Source: Ctenosaura bakeri (lineage: Eukaryota; Chordata; Lepidosauria; Squamata; Iguanidae). From it: a stretch of DNA of 64,000 nt. Shown in pieces: positions 1-10,984 of the stretch (the first letter of the stretch is position 1; every line of letters begins with the position of its first letter). Below the pieces are notes generated by a model, which made no database searches, was not told where the DNA came from, and saw only the letters and a program-made list of their open reading frames with translations. A program made the position numbers and the translations under genes. The stretch spans positions 1 through 64,000 of the forward strand of contig CAOLHI010001153.1 in assembly GCA_948474755.1 (NCBI GenBank), in the 5' to 3' direction.

Positions 1-1406
1 CACTTATTAATCCAGATACCCTCCTGGGGGTGAGAGAGAGTTTTCCCTAGGCAAATTGTTTTGGCTCAAAGAGATACAAAGCAGGAAGGGTTGCTAAACA
101 AAACATGTTTCCTTTGCAGTGCCCATATTTCAAGGGATACCTTTAAAGCTGACTGTGTATTTACAGTATAATCTAATCTAGACTTCCTTCCTTTTTCCTA
201 ATATTTCTTCCCTTTTAATTTTTAAATATACTGAAATTCTTGAACATACAAAAATTGTAATCTTGCAATGGATCCTTTTAATAACCAGGCACATATCCAT
301 TAGCTGAGGCTAAAAATAGTTTAGTAGTATTGCCCTGTTACATTTTAGGTGTCAAAAGGATTGCTTTGCTAGCACTAAACTAAATGGAACCTCAGACTCT
401 ATCAATCATGAACTGCATATTGCTGTTTGACATGTAGGATTTTCCTTCATATTGACTTAACTCCTGTTCACCCATCTGCTATTCTGAGCTGCTAAAACAA
501 ATGGCCTAGTAAAACAGGATGATCCCCTGCTGTTATATCCTGGATGCACTTGCAGGGTCTTCACAATTGACTTTTTTAGCTGTTATAATAGAAATAGTGT
601 CCAGAACTTCTGCAGGGGTTATTCAGCGTTGAGTGCCATACTGCTTTTTTAAACATATAGACAGAAGGTACTCGTGGATATCACTCAAATCTTGAAATAC
701 AGCGGATAATCATAATTTACATAAAATTGGAGTCAGCGGTTTTATTATCTGCTCATATATTAACATTTCCTTGCTTTGTCTATTTCAGAATAAGAGTTTG
801 TTCAGATAGTTTGGACAAACAGGGGTTTACTCATTAGAAATAATGGAGTGATTTGGAAAAGATGATCCTGTTGTTCTTATTGTTTCATTGACAATTTCTT
901 ATAACATTCCAGCTTCATTGGTGTATGGTGCATCAGCATATACTTTTCTTTTATGGTGTATCAGCATATACTTTTCTTTTTGCCAAAGACTCTGGTATGT
1001 GATCCATATGCATTTTGTGAAAATGTAAGTTGTCATTATGAATCCTTTTTAAAACTTCTCTCTTTTTTCTTTTCAAATGCTTACCAAATATGTTGTTCTA
1101 AATAATTTCTGAGAGTACCTATATAGAACTTTCTGCCGTTTAATCATATAATTTAAATCTGTCACAGTTGTCATCAAAGATATAATGTAGTTTGAAGAAA
1201 TCCCTATCCTGTTATGGTTTGCATATTTAATATATTCTATAAATCCTTTTTACAAGTGTTGTCAAAAAGCAGAGAGATACCGAAAACATGGAATTAACTT
1301 ATTAAAACATTTGTGTAAATCTCATTGTAATATTTTAGTAATACTAGATTGTTAAATAGTTCTGTTCATATCTTGTAAAATCAACTAGTTGGTTGAAATA
1401 TAGACC
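1..1406. other. AT-rich non-coding stretch
   Basis: No open frame, repeat family or RNA gene is recognisable here, apart from a short tandem duplication near 924-980. The sequence is AT-rich and CpG-poor, as expected of amniote intronic or intergenic DNA. Confidence 0.5.
924..980. repeat. two-copy tandem duplication, about 28 bp unit
   Basis: A unit starting TATGGTG and ending in TTTTCTTT occurs twice head to tail and differs at about one base (GCATCAG versus GTATCAG). It looks like a simple local duplication. Confidence 0.75.
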
Positions 1407-1414
1407 ATGTAAAG

Positions 1415-1718
1415 CAGAGTTTTCCAAACTGTGTATCATGACACATTAGGTGTGTAGGTGTGTTGCACAAATGTAACAGGTTTAGGGGCTGCCTCTCCCG
1501 TCACTGTGGCGGGCCAGGCTCAGATAGAGGGGCTGCCTCTTCCACTGCTGCCCCCCAAGGCTGAGGAAGACCCTGGCAAGAGTGGCAGTGGTGGGCCAGG
1601 CTCAGATGGTGGGCCAGGCTCAGGTGCCATTTACTGAATTACTTACTGAATTACTGTGTCACAAAATGAAGCATGTCTAAAAAGTGTGTCATCAACATGG
1701 AAAGTTTGGAAAGCTCTG
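1415..1718. mobile_element. hAT-type non-autonomous DNA transposon (MITE)
   Basis: The ends are inverted: CAGAGTTTTCCAAACTGT on the left and, read on the minus strand, CAGAGCTTTCCAAACTTT on the right. The 8-base direct repeat ATGTAAAG lies immediately outside both ends (1407-1414 and 1719-1726), which is the target-site length made by hAT transposases. The interior has no transposase frame and is GC-rich, with internal repeats of the phrase GGGCCAGGCTCAGAT. About 304 bp in all, so it must have been mobilised in trans. Confidence 0.88.
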
Positions 1719-1910
1719 ATGTAAAGATACAGTAATACTAATAGCTATACTTCTAGGATGTTGTAGGTTTTTACTTTGCTGTGATCTCCAACAACCCCCT
1801 TCTCCCAATGATACTTCATCCATACATTGTAGAAAAATACCTTTTTCTGTGTAGAAGATACTGATATGCCTTAGGGCTGGTTGCAAAAACGTATGTATTC
1901 CCTACATCAG

Positions 1911-2028
1911 AAGTAGGAATCATGTGGTCTTCCAGCTGTTGCTGAACTGTTCTCACAAACCTTCACCTTAAGCAATGCTAGCTAGGGCTGTAAGGAGTTG
2001 CAGTCCAATAATGCCTTGAGGATTGCAT
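1911..2028. repeat. fragment of the 'GGAGTTGCAGTCCAA' palindromic DNA-element family
   Basis: It contains GGAGTTGCAGTCCAATAATG preceded by a GCTAGCTAGGG stretch, and a GGTCTTCCAGCTGTTGCTG left part. This matches the layout of a very common reptile hAT/Charlie-like palindromic repeat (ACTACAACTCCCA / TGGGAGTTGTAGT). The ends are too decayed to give a target duplication. Confidence 0.5.
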
Positions 2029-2169
2029 AATTCTTACCCCGTCTTCTGCGTTTAGTTACAAAATTTAGCCTGTTTAAAAAACTTACTTGTGATTGCAGTA
2101 AAGTTTTACTGTTTTCATTTTATGATGTAGAGGTGTATAGGGAAATAAAGGGGAAAATAAAGAGGAAAA

Positions 2170-2605
2170 TTGTCTAATATTCTACAGTTCTCCGTGAGTC
2201 AATTTTTAATAGCAAATACTCTGTACTCTCAATTGATCTTGGATCTGAAAACATGGAAGAGTGATCTTATCCATTTGAATTCTAGTCTGGGTGACCTGTG
2301 GAAGTACGTATTAAGACTTCTTGTTTATATTATGAAAAAATACCTGTGCAAATTGTCAAAAGTGAAAACAAATCTTGCCAAGAAAATCCTATGATGGCAT
2401 CATTGTAAGTCATAGTTTATTTCTTTACTTGAAGGCACCTAAAAGTAAAAATAAAAATTGTGTACATTTAGAATTAATATTTATTGGCCTATTTTTAGTT
2501 ACTCTTTTCAAGCATAGACTGGAAGATCTTTCAGTATTTAGCAGGATCCTTTCTACAGACAATATACAACTCTTGCTCTTGTATTGTATGAAATGTGGAT
2601 GTTGA
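2170..2605 (+). other. two short open frames, probably chance
   Basis: Two overlapping frames of 74 and 76 codons lie here (2170-2394 and 2375-2605). Both are rich in Lys, Ile and Leu as expected of AT-rich sequence. They carry no motif I recognise and have no splice or promoter context, so neither is called as a gene. Confidence 0.25.
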
Positions 2606-2822
2606 CATCTCTAATCAGTATTTTATGTAGAGAAAGGTTTGGTTCTAACAAGGACAAACAATCCCCAAACATCTCTCAATCATTCTTTATCAAGAAGCCC
2701 CCTTGCCAGTTGGAATCTAGAAGATGGAGGCTCTTTAGCTATACTCAAGAATAGGATGGCCATTTAAGATTTAAAGGCTTGAATCAAGAAATTCATTAGC
2801 TTTTCTTTACACTCTTTTTAAT

Positions 2823-2880
2823 ACACACACACACTTATGATACATCTGTGTGTGTGTGTGTGTGTGTGGTGTGTGTGCAG
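2823..2880. repeat. (CA)n / (TG)n dinucleotide microsatellite
   Basis: A short ACACACAC run is followed, after about 20 bases, by a longer TGTGTG run with one GG interruption. It is a compound and partly inverted microsatellite. Confidence 0.9.
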
Positions 2881-4340
2881 TGTAAAAGAAAAAGAGAAAT
2901 CTTTGGATTCTGTGAATAGTGGAACTGTTTTCATGTTCTGCCAGGCACTCTTTCTCTAAGCTGACAGGCCATGAAAAAGGGATTTATTAACTATCTTATA
3001 AATGTACTTAGGTTTCAACAATAGTTTGCATCACATAAGCTAACATTATTCTGAGTTTAGCAACAGTCTCAATTTGACTTCTGGGATTTTTTTTTTTTTT
3101 TTTTGAGGCAGCATAATTTTTTAAGGAACTTGTTGACCTTCCAACATTTCCCCCCATTTATGGATATTATATATTTAATTTGTAAAAATGTTTTAATTTT
3201 TGCCTTTCTGAAATACTAAACTTTTTTTCAAAAACTATGGGCTCATAGTCAACTGTGCATATGTATTGCTGTTTAAAACACCTACTTTAAATGTTCATCC
3301 TAATCATTTTTTCAGATAACTTGAAAAACAATTATTTGACCTGTGAAATGAAGCTATTAAATTAGTAATAATCTCTTGAAAACCAATTACCTCACAGTCA
3401 CCTAAGAGACTTCGCCTTCCGTTAACGATAAAAACTCACACAGCGGTACTGAAAAATCAAAATGAGCTGTGTTTCCTGAGTTATGACTATAGGCTAAATC
3501 TAGTTGTTAGTCCCTCCCAGCATAGGACCATTTTATAATCTGGACCTATGTAAATGTTCACTTTACAAGTCTCATTCAGTAGGTTTACCTGATTTGGAAC
3601 TGAGAATTGTATTTAGCCACTATTCTACACGTGCTGAATATTCTGAAATTATTGACAGATTGTGAAAAGAAGCAAAAACCCTAGCTCCTCTTCTTCTGAA
3701 CAGTGATTGGCAGTAAAGACAATTTATTAATCTATCCAGGGTTTTCAAACGATTTTCAAGATCTTTGATATTTCTGGGTTAACATTCTCCCTAAGACAGC
3801 TGAGATTACAGTAACATCCTCACATAGGCCATACTTCGGGAATGAAAGGGTTGAGATTGATCCACTTTCCATGATGAGGAGGATGAGCTGTGTACATATA
3901 AATACAAAATAATATTTTATGACCATTTAAACAAACTGTGATTTATATTATTAATAGTCATAATGAAGTTGTACACCCATTCTAGATCTTATAATCAAGT
4001 CCTGTGAATATCAAATACTCAACAGTTATAATATTGCCTCACATTCCTAAATATGGTACAGTGTGTGTTCATAAAGTTCATATACCTTCTATTAAGAAAC
4101 AGCTTGTCCATATGCACTCATATGATTTCACTGTTCCTTGATATTTTTTTCTATAGAAGTCTATAAGGGAGATAACAGCTTAAATTAAGTTCCACTGAGG
4201 TATACCCACTGGTTCTGTCTATTATTTGGATTCAGCCATCCCCAAAACCACACGGAACAACTAAGCAGCAATCACATTGTCTGATGGCATGAAGCATATT
4301 ATTCAAATAGCAGAGCCTTTTCAAAAGACACCAAACAATA
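2881..4340. other. AT-rich non-coding stretch
   Basis: Nothing recognisable apart from an 18-T run near 3089. No frame over 60 codons is present. Confidence 0.45.
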
Positions 4341-4344
4341 ATTC

Positions 4345-4432
4345 AGCCTTTCCAACCTATTGCCTTTGAAACATACGGAACTACAACTCTCCTTATACCC
4401 AGTCAGCATAGGACATCAGACTGGGGGAGGCT
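4345..4432. repeat. decayed palindromic DNA-element fragment
   Basis: The segment includes GGAACTACAACTCTCCTTAT and a CCAGTCAGCATAGG core. It resembles the left half of the same ACTACAACTCCCA family as 1911-2028. Confidence 0.4.
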
Positions 4433-4804
4433 GCAATAATCTGTTGCTCATTTAATAAATATATGGCGGTATTGCTCTGTTAAAAGTATAGAACGGCATT
4501 TACTGAGAACTGCTATTGATTTCAACATTCCGCCTCCTGGAACACACTCATTTTTTATAAAAAGATTCAGATCTATTTAGTCCCTGCAACCCCTGAGTTA
4601 TTCCAATTGCTTTCTTGCTCTGACTGCATCAGAAAGTGGGGAATTAATTTTCTTACTGTTTTTCCTTCCTTTTCCTTCCTTTTCTTCCATGTGTGATAAT
4701 GCAGTTAAGTACTTGCTGAAATGGCTAGCCACCCAGTGGAATAGCTTTTGACTTCAAGTTAGCTTTGCAATCGAATATTATATGCATAAACTTGAAGTAA
4801 TCAC

Positions 4805-4892
4805 TTTCTTTGAGACTAACTTGCATCACAGGATTGTTTTGAGGATAAAATCGGTATGGCAGGAATGGCAATATAATAGTATCCTAAATAAA
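4805..4892 (+). mobile_element. 3' part of a second tRNA-SINE type
   Basis: The phrase 'tcacaggattgttttgagg' followed by 'ataaaat' and an A/T-rich tail is typical of the squamate SINE whose body reads 'CACAGGGTTGTTGTGAGGAT'. The head is missing. It abuts another SINE directly downstream. Confidence 0.5.
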
Positions 4893-5078
4893 GTTGTTGT
4901 TGTTGTTACCTTCAGGTAGTTTCGAACTTAATGGCAAGCCTAAGATGAACCTGTCGTGGGTTTTCTGGTGCTTGGAGTATGTGTCACACCCAAGTGGGTT
5001 TCCAAGATTGAGAGGAGAATTGAACCCTGGTTTCCAGGCTTGTGGTCCAGTGCTCAAGCCATTGTACCATGTTGACTC
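4893..5078 (-). mobile_element. lizard tRNA-derived SINE
   Basis: Read on the minus strand, it starts with a tRNA-like head containing the box-B-like stretch GGGTTCAATTC (near 5018-5030). The body follows, then a (CAA)n tail that appears on the plus strand as GTTGTTGTTGTT at 4893. It is heavily mutated (TTCAGGTAGTTTCGAACTTA where most copies read TTCAAGTCATTTCTGACTTA). Pol III would have transcribed the ancestor; this copy is inactive. Confidence 0.85.
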
Positions 5079-6344
5079 ATTAAAAAAAAGTTTAATAGCA
5101 TGTCATAAATGAGCTTACATTTGGAGTGAATTCAGATCTTTAATAATGCAGATTAAAAGCCCATGAATTTGGAATCACAATATTATCAAAACCATTAGGT
5201 CACCAATAATCAAATAAAAGGGCAAGGAAAAGCCAAATAAGGTCAAATTCAGTGTATCTCGTTTGGATTCCAAGATCTTTTTGAAGCTTCCATATAGATT
5301 TGCCTATAATGTCTAGTACAGCTGCAATTTCAGCATTTTTTTTTTTGCCCCTTCTCCCCAGGCTGTTGGGTCTTGAAGAGGTCTTTTTTCAACTAAATTG
5401 ACTTATGGCTCATTTCTTAGCTAAAAAGAGAGCTCCTCTAAGCTTAAAATACCCCTTCTGCCATGGCAAAGTTACCTCATATGCCTCATAGAAGGTGTGT
5501 GGAGATGTTTTAAGCATAAAATAAAACATGGAACATAATTTTGCAGGCACACAGCTGTCCATAGTCCAATTGCAGCTGCCTACCTCTGTGTTAGAGGAAG
5601 GAGGGAGAGAGGCAGATATATAGCAAGTTTGGTTACAAATGCACAGGCTTAGTTACGTGTGAGAATTAATATTAAGCTAAAGATTGATGTTCAAATACTG
5701 CTTTTTAATGTACAGATTGCATATTGAAAATGTTTGTGCAACCCGTTTTTGCTAATGTTACATAGGAATGGAAAGGCTTGTATATATGTTGCCTTATCTC
5801 TTTGTACTTTTATTTCTGAGGTGAGTGTTTTTGTATCTTTCAAATGCTTTTTCTTTCAAATCTTTCAAATCCAAACTTAGATTTTAACTATTTTTCTTCT
5901 TATCTTGCAATTTTAAGAAGCCTGGCTACAATATTGTACTTTAATTTCATTTCTGTCTTCCCCTCCCCTTGCATTTTGCCTACATAGTTGAGTAAAAATG
6001 ATTGGAATGTTTCCTTTCTGTTTTTCCACTCCTGCTGTTTCATCAGTCCTCACAGCAAAGTCTTGAAACAGACTTCAGTCAGAGAAAGTGATAGATAATC
6101 TTTTTAAATTTGTACTGTAGAAGAAAGCAGCTCATACTGAGCCTAAGGGTCTGTCACCAAGCTGATGCTTCTTGACAATTATTTATCTTACACAGGGCAA
6201 TAAACCAGATAATAGTAATGAACTAGACCTGTAGTTTCTGTGTTTTTACACTAAAAGAAACACACTATCTTAAGTCCAGCATAAATCCAGAAGCATACTA
6301 ACTCTTTTCTCACAGTTTGAAATGGTGATTGTTGTAATGTTGTT
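5079..6344. other. AT-rich non-coding stretch
   Basis: No long ORF, no clear repeat family and no RNA gene is visible. Short poly-T and T/C-rich runs occur near 5337 and 5840. Confidence 0.45.
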
Positions 6345-6372
6345 GTGGTCTCTTCCAACTCTATGATTCTAT
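6345..6372 (+). mobile_element. CR1-type LINE 3' tip
   Basis: GTGGTCTCTTCCAACTC followed by TATGATTCTATGAT is the 3' terminus of reptile CR1-type LINEs with their ATTCTATGA tail. Only about 28 bp survives. It directly abuts the SINE at 6373. Confidence 0.7.
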
Positions 6373-6538
6373 GATGACCTTATAACAAACTTATCACTGG
6401 GTTTTCTTGGCAGGAGTTGTTCAGAATCAGCTTGCCTTTGCCTTCCTCTGAGACTGAGAGAGTATGTCTTGCCCAGGGTCACCCAGTTGGTTTTCATGAC
6501 TTGAGCAGGGATTTCAGCCCTGGTCTCCAAAGTCATAG
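6373..6538 (-). mobile_element. lizard tRNA-derived SINE, left part (interrupted)
   Basis: The minus-strand copy shows GGGTTTTCTTGGCAGGAG, GCCTTCCTCTGAGACTGAGA and GGGTCACCCAGTTGG. It is cut at CATAG by the insertion 6539-6924, and the tRNA-like head resumes at 6930-6962. It lacks the CAA-tail end. Confidence 0.85.
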
Positions 6539-6924
6539 ACTCTTTCCGCAGGTTACTGGATCCCAGTGGTGTCCTGTGGGGATCCCAGTAGAGCCTGTCC
6601 CAGGAGGGGAGTGCAACAGGAGCACTCCCCTCCACAGGAGCACTCCCCTCCGTACTGGCTGCCTGCAGGAATGGGAGAGATGCAATGGCCATGCCTCTTC
6701 CTTCCGCAGCGCAGCCAGGCACTGTCCCAGGCTGCACTGGGGCAGGAAGCATGGCCTTGTACCTCGGCAGCTCAGGTACATGCAGGAGGGTGGCACGATT
6801 GCTGTCATTGAAAGGAAGAATCCATGAATGATTTGTGGCATGATCGGGACCTGGGCGATGTCATGCAGAACTGTTGTCTGGGTCCTGTCCCCAATGTGGG
6901 ACAACAGTGTTGTGTGGAAAGGGC
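6539..6924. mobile_element. GC-rich hAT-like insertion inside the SINE
   Basis: The surrounding SINE is split exactly here, and CATAG is repeated on both sides (6534-6538 and 6925-6929). The right end read on the minus strand is GGCCCTTTCCACACA and the left end is a degenerate CTCTTTCCGCA, so the ends are inverted. The inside is markedly GC-richer than its surroundings and carries overlapping open frames on both strands (6417-6827 plus, 6369-6752 and 6533-6946 minus). These frames exist because stops are rare in GC-rich DNA; none resembles a transposase. Confidence 0.65.
6603..6651. repeat. three-arm GGAGGGGAGTGC repeat
   Basis: GGAGGGGAGTGC at 6603-6614 is followed by its reverse complement GCACTCCCCTCC twice (6622-6633 and 6640-6651). 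The last two form an 18-bp tandem repeat beginning ACAGGA. The first arm can fold back on either copy. Confidence 0.9.
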
Positions 6925-6929
6925 CATAG

Positions 6930-6962
6930 TTCAGAGCTGAAACCACTGCACCACACTGGTGC
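6930..6962 (-). mobile_element. SINE head, right part of the interrupted copy
   Basis: AAACCACTGCACCACACTGG is the tRNA-like 5' head of the SINE at 6373-6538 seen on the plus strand. The two pieces join into one normal SINE if the insertion is removed. Confidence 0.8.
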
Positions 6963-7042
6963 TAAAAAATAATTATTAATTACATGTGGAAGGGTGTTCC
7001 ATCATAGTTTGCAATCCTGTACATTTTTACCTGGGAATAGAC

Positions 7043-7084
7043 CATGGGCAAGTCACACTCTCTCAGCCAAAGAGGCAAACATGG
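7043..7084 (+). mobile_element. lizard tRNA-derived SINE, left part (interrupted)
   Basis: GGGCAAGTCACACTCTCTCA and GAGGCAAACATGGCA match the middle of the SINE. The copy lacks its head and is cut by the CR1 segment 7085-7143. Just upstream (7008-7040), 'tgcaatcctgtac' and 'tacctgggaat' belong to another dispersed reptile repeat. Confidence 0.85.
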
Positions 7085-7143
7085 CAGAGGGTTGGACTGG
7101 ATGGCCCCTGTGGTCTCTTCCAACTCTATGATTGTATGATTCT
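7085..7143 (+). mobile_element. CR1-type LINE 3' end nested in a SINE
   Basis: GAGGGTTGGACTGGATGGCC, then GTGGTCTCTTCCAACTC and TATGATTGTATGATTCT give the canonical CR1-type 3' end. It is strongly 5'-truncated, as is usual for CR1, and sits inside the SINE. Confidence 0.88.
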
Positions 7144-7144
7144 G

Positions 7145-7240
7145 TGAAACTCCATCTGAACAGATCATGCCAGGAAACCCCCAGGATAGGTTTGCCTTAG
7201 GGTAGCCATAATTTAGAAACAGCTTGAAGGTTCACAACAA
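7145..7240 (+). mobile_element. lizard tRNA-derived SINE, right part
   Basis: It resumes the interrupted SINE with CATCTGAACAGATCATGCCA, GATAGGTTTGCCTTAGGGTA and TTGAAGGTTCACAACAA, the CAA-ending 3' tail. Confidence 0.88.
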
Positions 7241-7679
7241 AATTCAGTGAACTCGGTGATACTTGTTTTTGAGTGGGCATACATAGGTTTTCCAAAAAAG
7301 ATTTAAAGAAAAGCAGTGGATATTTCATTTGCTCAGTAGGGAATATGGACATCTGGTACCTTTACTTTGGTAAATGTACACTTGGAGCCTTATTTAGCTG
7401 TTCATACTTCTGTCTAGTATTCTGTACTCCTATGTACATTTTTCTAGGATCAAAGCTAAGTAAATGGTAAGTGGCGATAGTCATTTAGATCCTTTTTTGT
7501 TATTTGATAATGTATGTTCAGTGAGTTTAGTCTATATAAACTATGTAAGTCTCTTTATATTTCAGTATATTGATTTTTTTGTGTCCTTGCAATAAGGGTT
7601 TTCTCACCTTGTGCATAAGGTTTTGATATTGTGAAGAAACATTCCTCAAATTAAGCACTGTGTAAGTTAAACCCATGGT

Positions 7680-7703
7680 ATGTTGTTGTTGTTGTTGTTG
7701 TTC
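7680..7703. repeat. (GTT)n microsatellite
   Basis: An uninterrupted run of about seven GTT units. It could be a leftover of a SINE tail, but no SINE body is attached. Confidence 0.85.
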
Positions 7704-7762
7704 CAAAGGAATGCTGTACTTACATAATAGCCATTGTTATTCAAACAGGTAGAACAGACTGT

Positions 7763-7798
7763 ATTAAAATCAATGTCAAAGCGCACATTGATTTTAAT
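7763..7798. repeat. 14-bp perfect inverted repeat, 8-nt loop
   Basis: ATTAAAATCAATGT (7763-7776) is followed after CAAAGCGC by its exact reverse complement (7785-7798). Confidence 0.9.
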
Positions 7799-7799
7799 G

Positions 7800-8875
7800 A
7801 TGCTGGATCATTCCCAAGGCAGCTTGTCTGAAATAGCTGATGGTTTCACAGGGTAAATTGCAATTATGTTTAGCACAGCTTTGTGGTATTTAAGTAAAGG
7901 TGACTGCATTCGCCCACAGTATTTTACACTACAGTGCTCACCCTAAAAATTTATTCTGTACAGATGTTCCCTTCAAAGGCATGAAAGTTGTGTGCAAGTA
8001 TAATTACAGCAATGCTTTTAAAAATTTGAGCTGACTTCGTTGCAACTACTGTGATGTGGTTAAAACATCTGCCATTCAGAAACTCTTTTTAATCCATTGA
8101 GCCAGTTTTTGCCTGGTGAACATTCTTGAGGTTTCAAAATTAATGGAACAAGTAACTATTCTTTTTCTGTGCAATATGTGATATATTAACATTGTGTCTG
8201 GTGAGACAATGGGGAGGATTAGGCACCCCGCCCTATTTAAGCTGTTTGGTTTGAATTTTTCTCACATGAGCTGTCTCAGAGTAATAATGCTGTTCTGTTC
8301 TAAAATTCTTCACAGGGAGACTTCTAGCTCTGGAGAGCTGACCAATGGGTGTGTCAGCCCCCTCCTCCTTGATTGGGGAAGCTGAGCTCCACCCAATGGA
8401 GGGCTTTCTTGAAGGTCAGCTGAGTTATATTGCCCTGCTGGTGGTGGTCCATCACAATTTGGAAGCAGTTAAGGGTGTACAGGAGAATCCCCTTGTATTC
8501 ATTATAGTCTCAGATGAACCCGGAATCTTTGTCACACTTAGATGATGATGTAGCGGGCTCACCATGGATACACCGGAATGTGTGTTTGCTTTGCTTGCTT
8601 AGTTATTTTGGAAGCGGATAGCATAGTGTCATTTCTGTAAGAGGAGAATGATTAGTCTTAATTCCTCCATCTTTGAGATACTTTCTGTTCCTTGATTTCT
8701 TTACAAAATCATTGCCTGTTATCTAATAATTGTCCTTTTTGTCTAATAATTACACAGTTTTGAGAAATAGTAAGAGTAGATAAGGTACATATTGCCTCAA
8801 GGGAAACCAGTCCTTTTGATGGCCTCTTCAGTCCCTTTCAGTGCTTTGATTTCATTTACTGTACTTCCTAATATG
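7800..8875. other. non-coding stretch without recognisable elements
   Basis: Short ORFs at 8194-8385 and 8345-8545 overlap in different frames and show no motif. Nothing else is recognised. Confidence 0.4.
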
Positions 8876-8955
8876 AGCCAGCAAGGTACAGTGATTTGAG
8901 TGATAGGTGTACCTTAGTATCACCATAAGTCAGAAGCAGTTTGAAGGCACACCGT
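8876..8955 (+). mobile_element. lizard tRNA-derived SINE with internal deletion
   Basis: A tRNA-like head (GCCAGCAAGGTACAGTGATT, then TGAGTG) joins directly to the 3' part (CACCATAAGTCAGAAGCAGT, then TTGAAGGCACAC). The box-B and central part are missing. Confidence 0.75.
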
Positions 8956-10508
8956 GACAGCAGAACTTCCCAATATATGACAGAAGCAACATTTAGATTC
9001 TCTTTTTCAGGTATCTTTGTACCAAAAGAATCTTATTACATGCTTTGGTTTGAGGAGCAGATGAGTCATCCCATTCTAGGCATGAAGCAGCATCTAATGC
9101 ATCTAATACATGAAGACTCTTTTAAAGAGCAAAAGCACATGTTGGCACTCTAGATTAATTGTATTTGAGAAGACAGTTTAATGTTAATGCTCATAAGAAA
9201 AAGTCAAAAGTCACTACAGTAGGAAGCTTGGTATCTTGTCTACATACTGACTTGATGTTTTCAACCGGCAGATTTCTTTCCTGGCTAGTCATCTGTTCTA
9301 ACCAAAATATATAGGCATATGTATATTAGGAGTTCCTATTCTTGTGTTTCACTTTTTTTCTCTTGCACATAAACTTCCCTTTTTAATTCTGATAAAAATA
9401 TTAATAGTATCATTCATTTTAATATAAGTAAAGCTTAGGGCCATCTATCCCTCTGGTGACAGCTGATATATTAACCTAGTGAATTAACTTTCCTGTTTTT
9501 CATTACTGTGCTTAGGCTAGAGGGTTGAGTAGGATTCTCAGTGCTTTGTAAATTGTCTGAGGAAATTAATTGTATTTTGGGAAAGAAATATATTCAGTAG
9601 CATACTTCAGTTTATTTTCTTAAATATTTTAGGGTGTCTTAAGAAACTGGCTATATTGGAAGAGAGGATTCATCTGTAGTTTTTCATTGGTAGAATCTTA
9701 AAAAAATAGAAAGCTCTATTGAAGCTCCTGGGAGCTTTTGCTCTGCTTATAATTAAGTATATGGATAATTTTTCAATAATTTGACCTCTTCTGCTTTCCA
9801 CTCTTTTGCCACTGTAACTATCTCCCCTCTAGTTGTTAATGTATGAATTCCTTTGCCTAACTTCTGCCACTGTCTCAGCCTGATTTATTCAATCACACTA
9901 ATTTCAGCAAGAAGTACATTAAAAACAAAACAAAGCAAAGCACAGGATTGTCTTTTAAGACTGCAATCTAAAGATGTTACTTATACACAAGTAAGGAAAC
10001 AGCTGCACAGATGAAGAATAAGACAAAGGCTAGCATTTTAAAAAGTAAACATTTTCAACTGCTGAGAATACATGTGCTAGTCATGATCTATCAGTGCATA
10101 ATGTCATATACAGAACACCTCCCCCCTTCTGTTCTGTACCTTCAGGGAAGTTCATATGTTCTACACGATGATAAGTCCATGAAATTTGTACAAGTCTTTC
10201 ATTTTTGCTTTAGTAGTCAGGAATACTTGCACAATGATTTCATTGGAAAAGCAAATACTATGCAGTGTGTTTTGTATCCCCAGTCAGTTATGATTTTATT
10301 GTTGTTGGTGAAGAATGTAATTTACTTCATGACTCTGCAGAGCTCTCCAGTAGTGTTTCTGCTTCAGTTATCTTTGTAAGTATTCTGAGGGCTTTCCTTT
10401 ACCTTTTTTTTTCCAGTCTGGCTTGCACTCAAGATTCTATTCTGTTGTATGGGATCACATGCCTTTCTTACAAGATGCTTGTTCATTAGGGGAAAAATCC
10501 TTGAACAG
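8956..10508. other. AT-rich non-coding stretch
   Basis: A 122-codon plus-strand frame at 10011-10379 and an overlapping 74-codon frame at 10265-10489 are open, but I see no domain, signal peptide or splice context that supports them. No repeat is recognised. Confidence 0.4.
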
Positions 10509-10509
10509 T

Positions 10510-10600
10510 ATAGAATCATAGAATCATAGAAATGTAGAGTTGGAAGAGACCACACGGGCCACCCAGTCCAATCCCCTGCCATGCAGGAACACCCTCAAAA
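10510..10600 (-). mobile_element. CR1-type LINE 3' end
   Basis: The plus strand shows TAGAATCATAGAATCATAG, then GAGTTGGAAGAGACCACACG and CCCTGCCATGCAGGAAC. This is the reverse complement of the reptile CR1-type 3' end with two copies of its octamer tail. Confidence 0.9.
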
Positions 10601-10984
10601 AACACACATGTTCTCAACTCAACAAAATTATGAGGAATTACACTTGTAGGCTATGTGTGCATGATTATTCAGGATCAGGAGATGAACTGATTAGCAGCCA
10701 TGGAATACAATTAACTTTCAAGAAAGTGAGGATTAGCTCCCTAAAAGCTGCCTCTGGCCCTGATTGAAGAATTGGTCTGCCTACATGTCTCTTTCTTGTC
10801 TTGAAGGAGACAGTAGCAGTACCTGAATGAGGACAGAAATATAGCATTAGAATTAAAAATTGTTTGTAGTTTGGGGAATGTTAGCAGACCACAACTGACT
10901 GCTTGTCTTTTTTGCTTTTTTCTTGTCCACTTTTTCTTCTGTTCTCCTGTTGAGTATCATGTCCTACAGAGCAGTCTGTCTCAA

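Noticed and set aside
6369..6946. Four overlapping ORFs of 81-137 codons on both strands
   Set aside because: They lie across a SINE and its GC-rich insertion. Stops are rare there because of composition, and none resembles a transposase or host protein.
10011..10379. 122-codon plus-strand ORF as a gene
   Set aside because: There is no domain, no splice or promoter context, and the composition is typical of AT-rich chance frames.
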